Positions 50,331 through 58,578 of a stretch of DNA of 64,000 nucleotides are shown here, piece after piece. How positions within the stretch are numbered: position 1 is the first letter of the stretch; each line of letters begins with the position of its first letter. The stretch is taken from the NCBI RefSeq assembly GCF_007954625.1, contig NZ_CP042420.1, positions 186,001 to 250,000 of the forward strand. Reading direction: 5' to 3'. The stretch is from Leuconostoc lactis. Its GTDB lineage: Bacteria; Bacillota; Bacilli; Lactobacillales; Lactobacillaceae. A program made the position numbers and the translations under genes. Under the pieces are notes generated by a model, which saw only the letters and a list, made by a program, of their open reading frames with translations, ran no database searches and was not told the origin of the DNA.

Positions 50331-50367
50331 AAAAAACACCTTGGAAATTTTCCAAGGTGTTTTTTTA
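50331..50367. terminator. Bidirectional terminator between rpsT and holA
   Basis: AAAAAACACCTTGGAAA pairs with TTTCCAAGGTGTTTTTT. Confidence 0.92.
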
Positions 50368-51363
50368 TGCTGTTTTTAAGATAAATCGTTCAAATAACAT
50401 TTCCGGATCTTGTGTGGTTGATTTTAATTTAATTTCGATCGCCACCATCCCCAGATAACCAGCGCGCAATGCCGGCAACGCATATTTTTTGAGCATGCCT
50501 TTAGCCAGTTTGACACGATAAGGATGCACACCTAGCGCCTTGCCAATATCTTGATCCGTGCCCGTCATCCCCGCAATCTGTAATAACAATCTAAACTGCC
50601 CCGTCAAAACGGCATTAATCCGCAGCGCTGGTTCACCATTCTGCAATAATTCTCGATAAATCGTCAACGCCTGTTTAACGCGTTGCGTCATCACAGCATC
50701 AACTAAATCAAATACCGTGGCTGTTAAGGTTTTGGGCACCAGCGCTGCGACAGCGTCTAATGAAATATGTTTATGATGGGTGGCATAAGCAACCAACTTA
50801 GGTAGCTCATTTTGCATGGCTGAATACTGGGCGTTCGTCCGAACTAAAAGTTCCTGCATAGCGTCCGCATCAATTTTATAAGCGCGTTGTTGTAATTGTT
50901 GCGTGATCGCTTGCCGGGCTTGATGTTCATTCAAAGCAGGCACATCAACCGTTTCTGCTGCCTGTAAAATAGCCTTGGTCACTTTTTTGCGTTTATCTAT
51001 CTTTAAATCATTGATAAAAAAGACCACAATATTTTCAGTCACTGGCTGTGCTAATAACTGTAGTAAGCTTTTTTGGTCGTGATCTGAAATTTTCCCTTTG
51101 GCCGTTAAAAATTCCGGATTTTGAACAGTAATCACCCGTCGATTACCGAAAAACGGCATCGACATTGCGTCATTAAGCAGTTCATCTACACCCTGAACGG
51201 CCAAATCAAATTGACTATAATTCATCTCGACATCTTCTGGCTGAATGAGCGCTTTAAACGCACTATGGGCACGTTGACTTAATGCCGGTTCGTCACCGAT
51301 GACAACATAAAAATTGGCTAAAGCATCATTTTGTATTTGTTGTTGTAATTGTTGCAGATTCAT
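50365..51363 (-). CDS. holA: DNA polymerase III subunit delta
   Basis: 332 residues from ATG 51363, which has GAGG upstream. NFYVVIGDEPALSQRAHSAFKALI, FFGNRRVITVQNPEFL and the helical C-domain (FDLVDAVMTQRVKQALTIYRELLQNGEPALRINAVL) are the HolA pattern. It opens the sliding clamp in the clamp-loader complex. It overlaps the end of comEC by 38 bases, forming comEA-comEC-holA, an arrangement common in Firmicutes. Confidence 0.94.
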   Translation of the reverse strand: MNLQQLQQQIQNDALANFYVVIGDEPALSQRAHSAFKALIQPEDVEMNYSQFDLAVQGVDELLNDAMSMPFFGNRRVITVQNPEFLTAKGKISDHDQKSLLQLLAQPVTENIVVFFINDLKIDKRKKVTKAILQAAETVDVPALNEHQARQAITQQLQQRAYKIDADAMQELLVRTNAQYSAMQNELPKLVAYATHHKHISLDAVAALVPKTLTATVFDLVDAVMTQRVKQALTIYRELLQNGEPALRINAVLTGQFRLLLQIAGMTGTDQDIGKALGVHPYRVKLAKGMLKKYALPALRAGYLGMVAIEIKLKSTTQDPEMLFERFILKTA

Positions 51364-53620
51364 TTGGAAACTTAACCTCGAAACGCCCTTTTTCTCCGAC
51401 ATAACTGTATCTAATCATACCATTTGTTTGCGTGTTATAAATCGTTAGCCCGTTTTCTTGAATGGTTTTTAATGTTTCTAAATGCGGGTGATGATAACGA
51501 TTTTCTCGTCCTGCAGAAATCAAGGCAACTTTCGGTTGCCAATGGCTAATAGCCACTGGATTAGTCGCTGTTTTTGAGCCATGATGGCCTAATTTTAGCA
51601 TATCAACCCGCATATCAGGATATCGTGCGACAAGTTCGGCCTCGCCAGCTTGACCAAGATCACCAGCCGTTAAAATATTTTGACCACCAATCCGGCTAAA
51701 TAACGCGATACTATCGTCATTTTCAGCATTCCCTTTGTGAAATGGATGTAAAATTTGACCTGGAAAATTTGATAACGATGTCCCAGCGGTAACTTCAACA
51801 ACTTTAGCACGGCCTAGAAATGGTTGAATCTCTTGTTGAAAAGCGGTTTGTTGTGCCATACCAGCCGGTACTACCACGTATTTGACCACCATTTTTTCTA
51901 AAATCGCTTTGGCGTAGCCAATATGATCTAAATCATGATGAGTCAAGACTAAATAATCCACACGCCCAATACTTAAACTATGAAGATAGTTGACAATGAC
52001 TGTTTCACCAACTGATCGTTGCCCTGACGCTTGTTGCCACGGTTGTTGTTGCCCAAATTGTGGCGCATCGCCCGTATCAATTAATGTCACCACCCGATTA
52101 CCAGGTGTCCGGAGTAATGCGGCATCCCCTTGCCCAATATCAAACGTCGTGAATTCACCACGCAGCAGATACTTCATACTCATGATGCCTATCACCAAAA
52201 AAACAGCCCACGCCCCGCGCGCGACATAGGCTATTTTTTTATGTGTCACGAAACTGATGATAGCCAATATCAAGAGACAGATAATAAGCCACCACGGTAA
52301 TTTCCCGATAATGAGTTGTCCAGGTAACTGCGCTAAACCATCTAACGTCCGTGCAAAAAACGCAATCACACCGTTCATACACCTAACGACCTCAACTAAA
52401 GGTTGTCCTAACCAGCCAATCAAGACACACGGCACAATCACAAGACTAAAAAGCGGAATAGCGGCCCAATTAGCCAATGTTTGTAGAAGGTGCCAGGTAT
52501 ATTGCTGTGGCGTAATTAACACAAAACTGACCATACTGAGCCACAAATTTGTTTGCCAAAAAGTTAACTGTCGCGTAAATAAGAGGCAAAAGGTCAACGC
52601 AAAAGAAAGCTGCCCGCCTAAAGTCAACAAAATGGCTGGTTGATAGAGGAGACTACCGAGTAAACTCATCGACCAGACGACTGGTTGCGCTAAGGCGCGG
52701 TAGCCAAACAAGCGGCTGAGACTAAAAAATCCCGCAATCACAGCACGCACCAATATGCCTGGTGCGCCCGCAAAAGCAAAGTACGCCAACAACACACCAG
52801 CCCCAAATACCGCTGTCAACTCTTGCGGACACCATAAACGACGTAACACGATTACTAATAGGGTCAAAAGATACGTCACTTGAAAACCAGATACACTAAA
52901 GAGATGAATCAGCCCCAATGTTTGTACGCCTGGATTTCGCTCATAAAGCGTTCGCGATGCTGTTCCCATAATCAACGCCTGGACATATTCGCCTAATGGC
53001 TGCGGTAAACGTTGAGCCGAAGCAATCCCTTGCGCGTGCCAACCGTGTAGTTGATCTACTAACTTTTGCCCGATTGATTGGGCTGTGGACTGGGTTAAGG
53101 TACACTGTGATAATGTTATTTGATGCGTAATATGCTGCGTCGCATAAAAGTCTTGCGCATCAAATTGATTAAAATTGGTTGCGGGCATCAAACGTTTCAT
53201 TGCTCCTTGACCAGTAATATGAACCGGTTGCCGGATAGCTAGCCAGCGCTGTTGCGCTTGCTCAGATTTGACCTGATAGAAAAAAATAACGGTTTCGCCA
53301 CTTTCATCAAGTTGACATTGCCCACGTACCGTTGCCCCATTAACCGTTATGTCATCTGGTAAAATCCGACCAGAAATGTGTGTCATGGCTGACGTCTCTT
53401 TGTTGGCTTGCTGTCTTAACATCTGCGCATCCCACATGAAATAACACAAAAAAGGCAGCCCAATACCGATAAATAACCCAAGCCGGTACACACTGGCATG
53501 CCGCCAGAATACGATCATGGCGAACAGACACAAAGTCATCGTCATGGCACTAAAACGATAAACACAACCACTCATCGCTGCAATATTGAGACTAACAATC
53601 AGAAAATCGCGGTTTTTCAT
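51326..53620 (-). CDS. comEC: Competence DNA-uptake channel ComEC
   Basis: 764 residues. An N-terminal hydrophobic region, an OB-like domain, the competence core of about nine helices (GLIHLFSVSGFQVTYLLTL motif) and a C-terminal metallo-beta-lactamase-like domain with LTHHDLDHIGYA and KLGHHGSKTA. ComEC forms the membrane channel for single-stranded DNA in transformation. It follows comEA with a one-base overlap (TGATG). Gene appears intact, so uptake potential may be retained, although the pilus and nuclease parts are not in this window. Confidence 0.95.
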   Translation of the reverse strand: MKNRDFLIVSLNIAAMSGCVYRFSAMTMTLCLFAMIVFWRHASVYRLGLFIGIGLPFLCYFMWDAQMLRQQANKETSAMTHISGRILPDDITVNGATVRGQCQLDESGETVIFFYQVKSEQAQQRWLAIRQPVHITGQGAMKRLMPATNFNQFDAQDFYATQHITHQITLSQCTLTQSTAQSIGQKLVDQLHGWHAQGIASAQRLPQPLGEYVQALIMGTASRTLYERNPGVQTLGLIHLFSVSGFQVTYLLTLLVIVLRRLWCPQELTAVFGAGVLLAYFAFAGAPGILVRAVIAGFFSLSRLFGYRALAQPVVWSMSLLGSLLYQPAILLTLGGQLSFALTFCLLFTRQLTFWQTNLWLSMVSFVLITPQQYTWHLLQTLANWAAIPLFSLVIVPCVLIGWLGQPLVEVVRCMNGVIAFFARTLDGLAQLPGQLIIGKLPWWLIICLLILAIISFVTHKKIAYVARGAWAVFLVIGIMSMKYLLRGEFTTFDIGQGDAALLRTPGNRVVTLIDTGDAPQFGQQQPWQQASGQRSVGETVIVNYLHSLSIGRVDYLVLTHHDLDHIGYAKAILEKMVVKYVVVPAGMAQQTAFQQEIQPFLGRAKVVEVTAGTSLSNFPGQILHPFHKGNAENDDSIALFSRIGGQNILTAGDLGQAGEAELVARYPDMRVDMLKLGHHGSKTATNPVAISHWQPKVALISAGRENRYHHPHLETLKTIQENGLTIYNTQTNGMIRYSYVGEKGRFEVKFPNESATITTTNTK

Positions 53621-54264
53621 CAGACTGTTAAGCTGTCCTTTAACGTCTCAAAACGTTTTTCTCCAATTCCAGAAACTGCCTTTAAGTCTGAAATTTGTTT
53701 AAAACCACCATTTGCTTCACGATAGGCAATAATTTGTTCAGCTTTCTTTTCACCAATACCTTCTAGCGTTTGGAGTTCAGCCACTGTGGCCGTGTTTAAA
53801 TTAACCTTATCTTTTTGTGCTTGCGATGATGCTGTAGTAGGCTCACTTAAACGTTCCCCTTTTGTGGGAATATAAACCATTTGACCATCAGTTAACTTTT
53901 GTGCCAGATTGATCGTTAGTATTTCTGCTTGATCAGTCAAGCCACCAGCTTTAGCCACTGCTGCTTGTAGTCGTGGCTGTTGACTGACATCATAAACACC
54001 TGGCTGCTTTACCGTACCTTTAATATCAATTAATATTTTGGTCTCAGTATGTTCAACACGATTAACCTGTTTTTGATCAGCCTGTTTCTGATCAGCTGCA
54101 TGGTTTGACACATGACTTGGCATTGTCTTACCTGCTGAGTCGTGACCAGCCGGCAACCGGCTGGCAAAAAACAACAGTAGGCCGCCTACAATGATCAAGA
54201 TAAGCAGTAACCAGCGTTTCCCGTGGCTTAAAATAACCTTCACTTGTTCAAATTGTTCTAACAT
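53620..54264 (-). CDS. comEA: Competence DNA receptor ComEA
   Basis: 214 residues. One membrane helix (about 18-36), a Gln/Lys-rich linker, a SLBB domain (ILIDIKGTVKQPGVYDVSQQPRLQAAVAKAGGLTDQA) and the C-terminal helix-hairpin-helix pair VNLNTATVAELQTLEGIGEKKAEQIIAYREANGGF that binds double-stranded DNA. AGGGGGCG precedes the ATG. Directly upstream lie a 22-bp palindrome and a structured RNA ending in a terminator, both possible controls of comEA-comEC-holA. Confidence 0.94.
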   Translation of the reverse strand: MLEQFEQVKVILSHGKRWLLLILIIVGGLLLFFASRLPAGHDSAGKTMPSHVSNHAADQKQADQKQVNRVEHTETKILIDIKGTVKQPGVYDVSQQPRLQAAVAKAGGLTDQAEILTINLAQKLTDGQMVYIPTKGERLSEPTTASSQAQKDKVNLNTATVAELQTLEGIGEKKAEQIIAYREANGGFKQISDLKAVSGIGEKRFETLKDSLTV

Positions 54265-54275
54265 GCCACGCCCCC

Positions 54276-54297
54276 TGATACATCATACGATGTATCA
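54276..54297. promoter_or_regulatory. 22-bp palindrome before comEA
   Basis: TGATACATC and its exact inverse GATGTATCA flank four bases (CATA... on the plus strand atac). It lies between the RNA terminator and the comEA ribosome site. It may be an operator or a leader hairpin; no known competence box matches. Confidence 0.5.
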
Positions 54298-54309
54298 TTT
54301 GAAAGCACT

Positions 54310-54337
54310 AAAAAACACCTAACCGAAGTTAGGTGTT
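54310..54337 (-). terminator. Terminator at the end of the structured RNA
   Basis: Ten-base stem AACACCTAAC/GTTAGGTGTT with a TTCG loop followed by T6, on the minus strand. Confidence 0.9.
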
Positions 54338-54546
54338 AGTTTGGCATGTAAGATTCGCTCTTACGGGCGACTACTGGTGGTGACACCAATAGCAAAGTCG
54401 CGTCACCTCAGTGCAAGCACTGTTAGTCATGGTGAGAAAATGGGGTTCCACAACCACCATTAACACCTGCATCTATCCGAGATTTGTGATTTAACACAGC
54501 AGGCCGCCTTCGGCGCTAATTTTTCAAGCGCTTCGACTCATCGCAT
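54310..54546 (-). ncRNA. Highly structured RNA of about 237 nt upstream of comEA
   Basis: A near-consensus promoter precedes it and an intrinsic terminator (AACACCTAAC-ttcg-GTTAGGTGTT, T6) ends it. Between, many stems are visible: CCTGC/GCAGG, TGTTAATGGTG/CACCAT..TAACA, CAGTG-CTTG-CACTG, GCGACT/AGTCGC enclosing TGGTG/CACCA, GTAAGA-GCGAA-TCTTAC. No open frame fits. I could not match it to SRP RNA, 6S, RNase P, tmRNA, a T-box or a riboswitch I know. It is either an independent ncRNA or a leader that terminates before comEA, 46 bases downstream. Confidence 0.65.
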
Positions 54547-54552
54547 ATAATT

Positions 54553-54581
54553 ATCATACCAGAGTATCAACGTGATGTCAA
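54553..54581 (-). promoter_or_regulatory. Promoter of the structured RNA
   Basis: TTGACA (54581-54576), exactly 17 bases, TATGAT (54558-54553), also preceded by TGG in the extended -10 position. Confidence 0.75.
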
Positions 54582-54624
54582 CACTTTTTTCAAAAAAACT
54601 CAAAAATTTTCAACACAAATAACC

Positions 54625-54633
54625 TGTTATAAT
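54625..54633 (+). promoter_or_regulatory. Extended -10 for a leaderless small gene
   Basis: TGTTATAAT ends six bases before the ATG at 54640; the predicted +1 is the A of the ATG. Confidence 0.55.
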
Positions 54634-54639
54634 ACCTTT

Positions 54640-54900
54640 ATGATTAAATTGACGAAACTTGAAAAGCACATCATTATGACACAAGCAAACCCAACACATC
54701 ACAGCTTGTCAGATATTTTAGTCCCCGACTTTGCCGGTGATACCAAACACGCACTGGCCCAATATGTAATTGATACCTATGATTTAGGTCATTTTGATGG
54801 TGTCAAAAATACGAGTGCACCACATATGCTAGATTTTACTTGTCGCTCAGAAAACCAGCAATTAATACGGATTACTGGTCGCATTACTTACCAGGCTTAA
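54640..54900 (+). CDS. Hypothetical protein (86 residues), probably leaderless
   Basis: No family recognised. Soluble; opens IKLTKLEKHII and later has LVPDFAGDTKHALAQYVIDTYDLGHFDGV and DFTCRSENQQLIRITGRITY, compatible with a small alpha/beta protein. There is no ribosome site; an extended -10 ends six bases before the ATG, so initiation on a leaderless mRNA is likely. An internal ATG at 54676 also lacks a ribosome site. The stop overlaps that of the convergent gene in the four bases TTAA (54897-54900). Confidence 0.6.
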   Translation: MIKLTKLEKHIIMTQANPTHHSLSDILVPDFAGDTKHALAQYVIDTYDLGHFDGVKNTSAPHMLDFTCRSENQQLIRITGRITYQA

Positions 54901-55376
54901 TCCTCAGTAACTTCTGCCTCTTCAGCAGCTTGCTGTTCAACAATCACTTGCAGTTGTGCCGTAAACCATTGGGCGATTTTACTTTTCACACTATCGGGAT
55001 CATCTTGATAAGCTGCCACCGAACTCGCCAAAGCAATTTTTAATTGTGACTGGCTCACCAGCGGATTTTCCACAATCATATAAAGATTCACGTCATTATC
55101 TGGTTTCTCTGGCCAGATTAGCTTTTTGAGCTGATTTGTATAGCGTTGGGGTAAGTTAATGACATTCGTTTCTAACGTTAAAGTCGTCCCACCCGCGGCA
55201 ATACCGCCATTGATTGTGAGGGCTAAATGGATAAAGTTTGGATCAGCAATATGCGTATCGAGGGCATCAAATAGCGCATCTAACGCAATATCGTCCTGAT
55301 CTGGCTGTGCCATAACCAAGGTGAATACTTGTGATTCGGTAATATTTTCTAATGCCCGTTCACCGGTGATTTCCAT
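54897..55376 (-). CDS. Hypothetical protein (159 residues)
   Basis: No family recognised. An acidic soluble protein with alternating strands and helices: ESQVFTLVMAQPDQDDIALDALFDALDTHI, LALTINGGIAAGGTTLTLETNVINLPQ, a DVNLYMIVENPLVSQSQLKIAL segment and a Glu-rich C-terminal tail. GGGAG lies before the ATG. It stands alone, downstream of glmU's terminator in the same direction. No nuclease, kinase or DNA-binding motif is visible, so no role is proposed. Confidence 0.7.
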   Translation of the reverse strand: MEITGERALENITESQVFTLVMAQPDQDDIALDALFDALDTHIADPNFIHLALTINGGIAAGGTTLTLETNVINLPQRYTNQLKKLIWPEKPDNDVNLYMIVENPLVSQSQLKIALASSVAAYQDDPDSVKSKIAQWFTAQLQVIVEQQAAEEAEVTED

Positions 55377-55415
55377 ATTTTTGCTCCCAAAATTTTAATA
55401 CTCATATCTTAACAT

Positions 55416-55461
55416 AAAAAACGTCCTGGCTTGTGTCACCACAATTCTCCAGGACGTTTTT
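55416..55461 (-). terminator. Terminator of glmU
   Basis: AAAAACGTCCTGG and CCAGGACGTTTTT pair around an 18-base loop, 14 bases after the glmU stop. Confidence 0.85.
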
Positions 55462-55474
55462 GTGTGATCACAGC

Positions 55475-56848
55475 TCACTTATGTGGCATGCGATCCCAGA
55501 AATCAGCTTTATTGACTTGGCGTGACCGTGCAATGCCCATAGCATGGGTCGGTACATCTGTTGTAATCGTTGAGCCAGCAGCCGTGATTGCTTCATCAGC
55601 AATTGTCACAGGCGCCACCAACTTCGTATTTGAACCAATAAAGGCCCGATCACCAACTGTGGTGTTAAACTTGTTCACCCCATCATAGTTCACAAAAATG
55701 GTACCAGCACCAATGTTAACGGATTCACCAACATCGGCATTCCCGATATAAGTGAGATGGCCTGCCTTAGTGTTGGCTGCTAGTTTGGCTTGTTTAACTT
55801 CCACGAAGTTACCCACGTGAACCGCATCACCTAGTTCAGCCTTTGGTCGTAGGTGAGCATAAGGTCCGATTGTCGTACGATCTGCCAAAACGGCCGATTC
55901 AATATGTGACGCTGTAATCACATTGTCATCACCAATTTGACTATCTTCAATCCGTGAACCTTGGGTAATCACATTATTTTGACCAATCGTCGTGTGCCCT
56001 AAAATCGTCACCCCACCTTCAACAATTGTATCTGCCCCGATGGTGACGTCAGCATCAATATAGGTGTTAGCAGGATCAATTAACTCAACACCTGCCACCA
56101 TTAAGCGATGGTTAATTCGTTCATGCATCACCCGATTGGCAACAGCTAAGGCCACACGATCGTTAACACCCAGTGATTCCGTGAAATCATGCAACGTGTG
56201 CGCACCGATTTGGTGACCAGATTGGCGCAAAATATCCAACGTGTCCGGCAAGTAATATTCTCCTTGCGCGTTGTTATTTTTCACTTGTGATAACGCTTCA
56301 AACAGCAACTGATTATCAAACACATAAACGCCTGTATTAATTTCTTGAATACGACGTTCTGTGACACTGGCATCTTTTTGCTCAACAATCTTTAAAACTG
56401 TGTCGTCATCCGCACGCACAATACGCCCATAGCCAGTCGGATCATCGGCAATGGCGGTCAGCACGGTCACAGCATTTTTAGAGTTTTGGTGCGTTTGAAC
56501 AAATTCAGCCAACGTTTCTGGTCGAAACATTGGTGTATCACCTGACATAATCAAGGTCACGCCATGATTATCGCCAAGCTTTGCTTGTGCTTGCTGCACC
56601 GCATGTCCTGTACCAAGTTGTTCTGTTTGCAGGACAAAATCACTGCGATCACCAACATGTGCCTGAACACTCTCTGCACCCACACCAATTACTGTAATTG
56701 GCTTACTTTGCGTTAACGGTGCCACCGCATCTAGGACCCAATCAATCATCGTCTTTCCGGCTACCCGATGCAATACTTTCGGTGTGGTTGACCGCATCCG
56801 TGAGCCGTGACCGGCTGCCAAAACTAATACATTTACATCATCATTCAT
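55475..56848 (-). CDS. glmU: Bifunctional UDP-GlcNAc pyrophosphorylase / GlcN-1-P acetyltransferase
   Basis: 457 residues. The N-terminal nucleotidyltransferase has VLVLAAGHGSRMRSTTPKVLH and the QLGTGHAV motif; the C-terminal half is a left-handed beta helix of hexapeptide repeats (IGADTIVEGGVTILGHTTIG, GDAVHVGNFVEVKQAKLA, NIGAGTIFVNYDG). It makes UDP-GlcNAc for peptidoglycan and teichoic acid. GAGG lies before the ATG, six bases after purR ends; purR-glmU is the usual pair in Lactobacillales. Confidence 0.97.
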   Translation of the reverse strand: MNDDVNVLVLAAGHGSRMRSTTPKVLHRVAGKTMIDWVLDAVAPLTQSKPITVIGVGAESVQAHVGDRSDFVLQTEQLGTGHAVQQAQAKLGDNHGVTLIMSGDTPMFRPETLAEFVQTHQNSKNAVTVLTAIADDPTGYGRIVRADDDTVLKIVEQKDASVTERRIQEINTGVYVFDNQLLFEALSQVKNNNAQGEYYLPDTLDILRQSGHQIGAHTLHDFTESLGVNDRVALAVANRVMHERINHRLMVAGVELIDPANTYIDADVTIGADTIVEGGVTILGHTTIGQNNVITQGSRIEDSQIGDDNVITASHIESAVLADRTTIGPYAHLRPKAELGDAVHVGNFVEVKQAKLAANTKAGHLTYIGNADVGESVNIGAGTIFVNYDGVNKFNTTVGDRAFIGSNTKLVAPVTIADEAITAAGSTITTDVPTHAMGIARSRQVNKADFWDRMPHK

Positions 56849-56854
56849 GAAAAA

Positions 56855-57688
56855 TTAAGCCTCGTGTTTATATATCTCTTCTAAGTAGTTACCAGCAGTC
56901 ACCAAAATTGGTGCCCCGTTCTTCAGGTTCGTATCCACATGCAACAATGATGTGAAGCGATCCAACAACCGTGTTGCTGAACGACCTTCAGCAAAGACCG
57001 CCGTTCCAACGACAGTCCCGTCAAACTCACTGACCAACGTCTGCATCCCTTGAATCGTGCCGCCTGCCTTCATGAAGTCATCCACAATCAGCACCCGTGA
57101 ACCCGTCCGTAATGAACGCCGCGACAATTCCATCTTTTCGACACGCTTAGATGAACCCGTCAAATAGTTCACTGACACAGTTGGCCCTTCGGTTACTTTC
57201 GCATCATCACGCACAATCACAAACGGCACATTGAGTTGTTCAGCGACCGCCTGAGCTAACGGCACACCCTTAGTTGCAGCAGTCATAACAGCATCAATAT
57301 TTTCGCGTAAGTATTGCGTTGCAATTAAACGACCGGCTTGTCTTAAGATATCTGGCCGACCCAACAAATCAGACAAATAGACATAGCCACCTGGTAAAAC
57401 ACGCGTTTCATCATCAACATCTTGCCGAATTTGTTCAATAAATTCCTTGGCTTCCTCTTCCGTCATATAAGGGACAAAACGTGCCCCGCCAGCTGCACCA
57501 GGAACAGTTTCTAGTAAGCCAGTGCCCCGTTCTTGGAACGTCCGCTTGATAATTGAAAGATCCTCAGAAATGGAAGATTTTGCTGAATCATAACGTTTGG
57601 CAAAATAAGACAAAGAAATTAATGTCCGTGGGCGTTCAAGCATGTAACGTGCCATGTCAACCAGTCGATCAGAGCGGCGTGTTTTCAT
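56855..57688 (-). CDS. purR: Purine operon regulator PurR (phosphoribosyltransferase family)
   Basis: 277 residues. An N-terminal winged helix (RRSDRLVDMARYMLERPRTLISLSYFAKRYDSAKSSISEDLSIIKRTF) and a C-terminal type I phosphoribosyltransferase domain with the PRPP loop VLIVDDFMKAGGTIQGM. This is the Gram-positive PurR, which binds PurBoxes and senses PRPP, not the LacI-type PurR of E. coli. The ATG lies 37 bases from its AAGGAG, with a 7-bp hairpin between. Target pur genes are not in the window. Confidence 0.96.
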   Translation of the reverse strand: MKTRRSDRLVDMARYMLERPRTLISLSYFAKRYDSAKSSISEDLSIIKRTFQERGTGLLETVPGAAGGARFVPYMTEEEAKEFIEQIRQDVDDETRVLPGGYVYLSDLLGRPDILRQAGRLIATQYLRENIDAVMTAATKGVPLAQAVAEQLNVPFVIVRDDAKVTEGPTVSVNYLTGSSKRVEKMELSRRSLRTGSRVLIVDDFMKAGGTIQGMQTLVSEFDGTVVGTAVFAEGRSATRLLDRFTSLLHVDTNLKNGAPILVTAGNYLEEIYKHEA

Positions 57689-57731
57689 AATATATCGTTG
57701 TGCTAAAACAAACTTAGCACATATTCTCCTT
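57689..57731 (-). promoter_or_regulatory. Displaced ribosome site and hairpin before purR
   Basis: AAGGAG (57731-57726), five bases, then GTGCTAA (57720-57714)/TTAGCAC (57706-57700), a perfect 7-bp stem with a 7-base loop, then 11 bases to the ATG. Linear distance 37 nt, 16 without the hairpin. The two-codon frame ATG TGC TAA also begins after the site. Confidence 0.6.
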
Positions 57732-57749
57732 TATTAATATTTAACAATA

Positions 57750-57758
57750 ATTATAACA
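57750..57758 (-). promoter_or_regulatory. Extended -10 of purR-glmU
   Basis: TGTTATAAT on the minus strand, giving a leader of about 55 nt that contains the ribosome site and hairpin. Confidence 0.55.
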
Positions 57759-57783
57759 TCAAAAACGATCCAATGTTCGGTAT

Positions 57784-58578
57784 TTAGGCATTCTTTTTGA
57801 ATTGCCACACCGAGGTCAAATAAATGATGACCTCAATCATGGCAATAAAGAAGCTCGTCGGCAAGTTGGTGAGATACGCCAACGTCAAACCAGCCCAAGT
57901 CCCAAACAACGCAAACACAATCGCCAGTCCCATCAAGCGTACCGTCGTTGTCACATAATACTTGGCACTCGCGGCTGGTAGCGTGACCAAAACAAAAATC
58001 AAAAGTGACCCAACGAGTTGTGATGAAATGCTGACAGACAGCGCAATCGTAATCAGAAAAATATAACGGACTGCTTTTTGACGACGGGTTTGCAAAAACA
58101 TACCCGCTTCGTCAAAAGCGAGTTGCCGTAAGGCGCGATAATTAAACAATAACACCACGATGACAAAAACAGCCAACGCCAGCAACAACCATAAATCTTG
58201 CCGACTAATACCTAGCACTGAGCCAAATAAAATACCTGTCGCGGCCGTTGTACTCGTATGACCTAAGGCTAAAAAGAGAATCCCTAAACCAATGGCTAAT
58301 GCCGATATGGCACTCGTGACATTATCGCGCTTCGTGTACCCGGACTCCAAGGCCCCAATAGCCAGCGAAGAAACGCTAGTTGCTGCCATCATCCCCAACA
58401 GGGCTGGCCAACCAACAAATAAACCAAAAGCCGCACCCGCAAAGGCAATTTCACTTAAACTATGCGTGAGAAAGGCATAATTTCGCGCCACGACAAACGT
58501 GCCAACGATCCCAGCAACAATACTAACGACTGTGCCAGCCATAAACGCATTTTGCATAAAATCATAATTGAACATCAT
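57784..58578 (-). CDS. znuB: Zinc/manganese ABC transporter permease (ZnuB/TroC family)
   Basis: 264 residues with seven to eight membrane helices of the ABC-3 family. Landmarks are FMAGTVVSIVAGIVGTFVVARNYAFLTHSLSEIAFAGAAFG (the conserved coupling-helix region) and SSQLVGSLLIFVLVTLPAASAKYYV. ATG 58578 was chosen; it starts inside the end of the ATPase gene (17-base overlap). With the upstream ATPase and binding protein it forms one importer for Zn or Mn; which metal is not settled by the permease. Confidence 0.92.
   Translation of the reverse strand: MMFNYDFMQNAFMAGTVVSIVAGIVGTFVVARNYAFLTHSLSEIAFAGAAFGLFVGWPALLGMMAATSVSSLAIGALESGYTKRDNVTSAISALAIGLGILFLALGHTSTTAATGILFGSVLGISRQDLWLLLALAVFVIVVLLFNYRALRQLAFDEAGMFLQTRRQKAVRYIFLITIALSVSISSQLVGSLLIFVLVTLPAASAKYYVTTTVRLMGLAIVFALFGTWAGLTLAYLTNLPTSFFIAMIEVIIYLTSVWQFKKNA

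Noticed and set aside
54310..54546. SRP RNA, 6S, tmRNA, RNase P, T-box or lysine riboswitch
   Set aside because: Their hallmark motifs (GGAAGGAAGCAGC of SRP, tmRNA tag frame, T-box AGGGTGGNACCGCG, lysine core) were not found, despite a GCCGAAGG and a GGTGG-like stretch.
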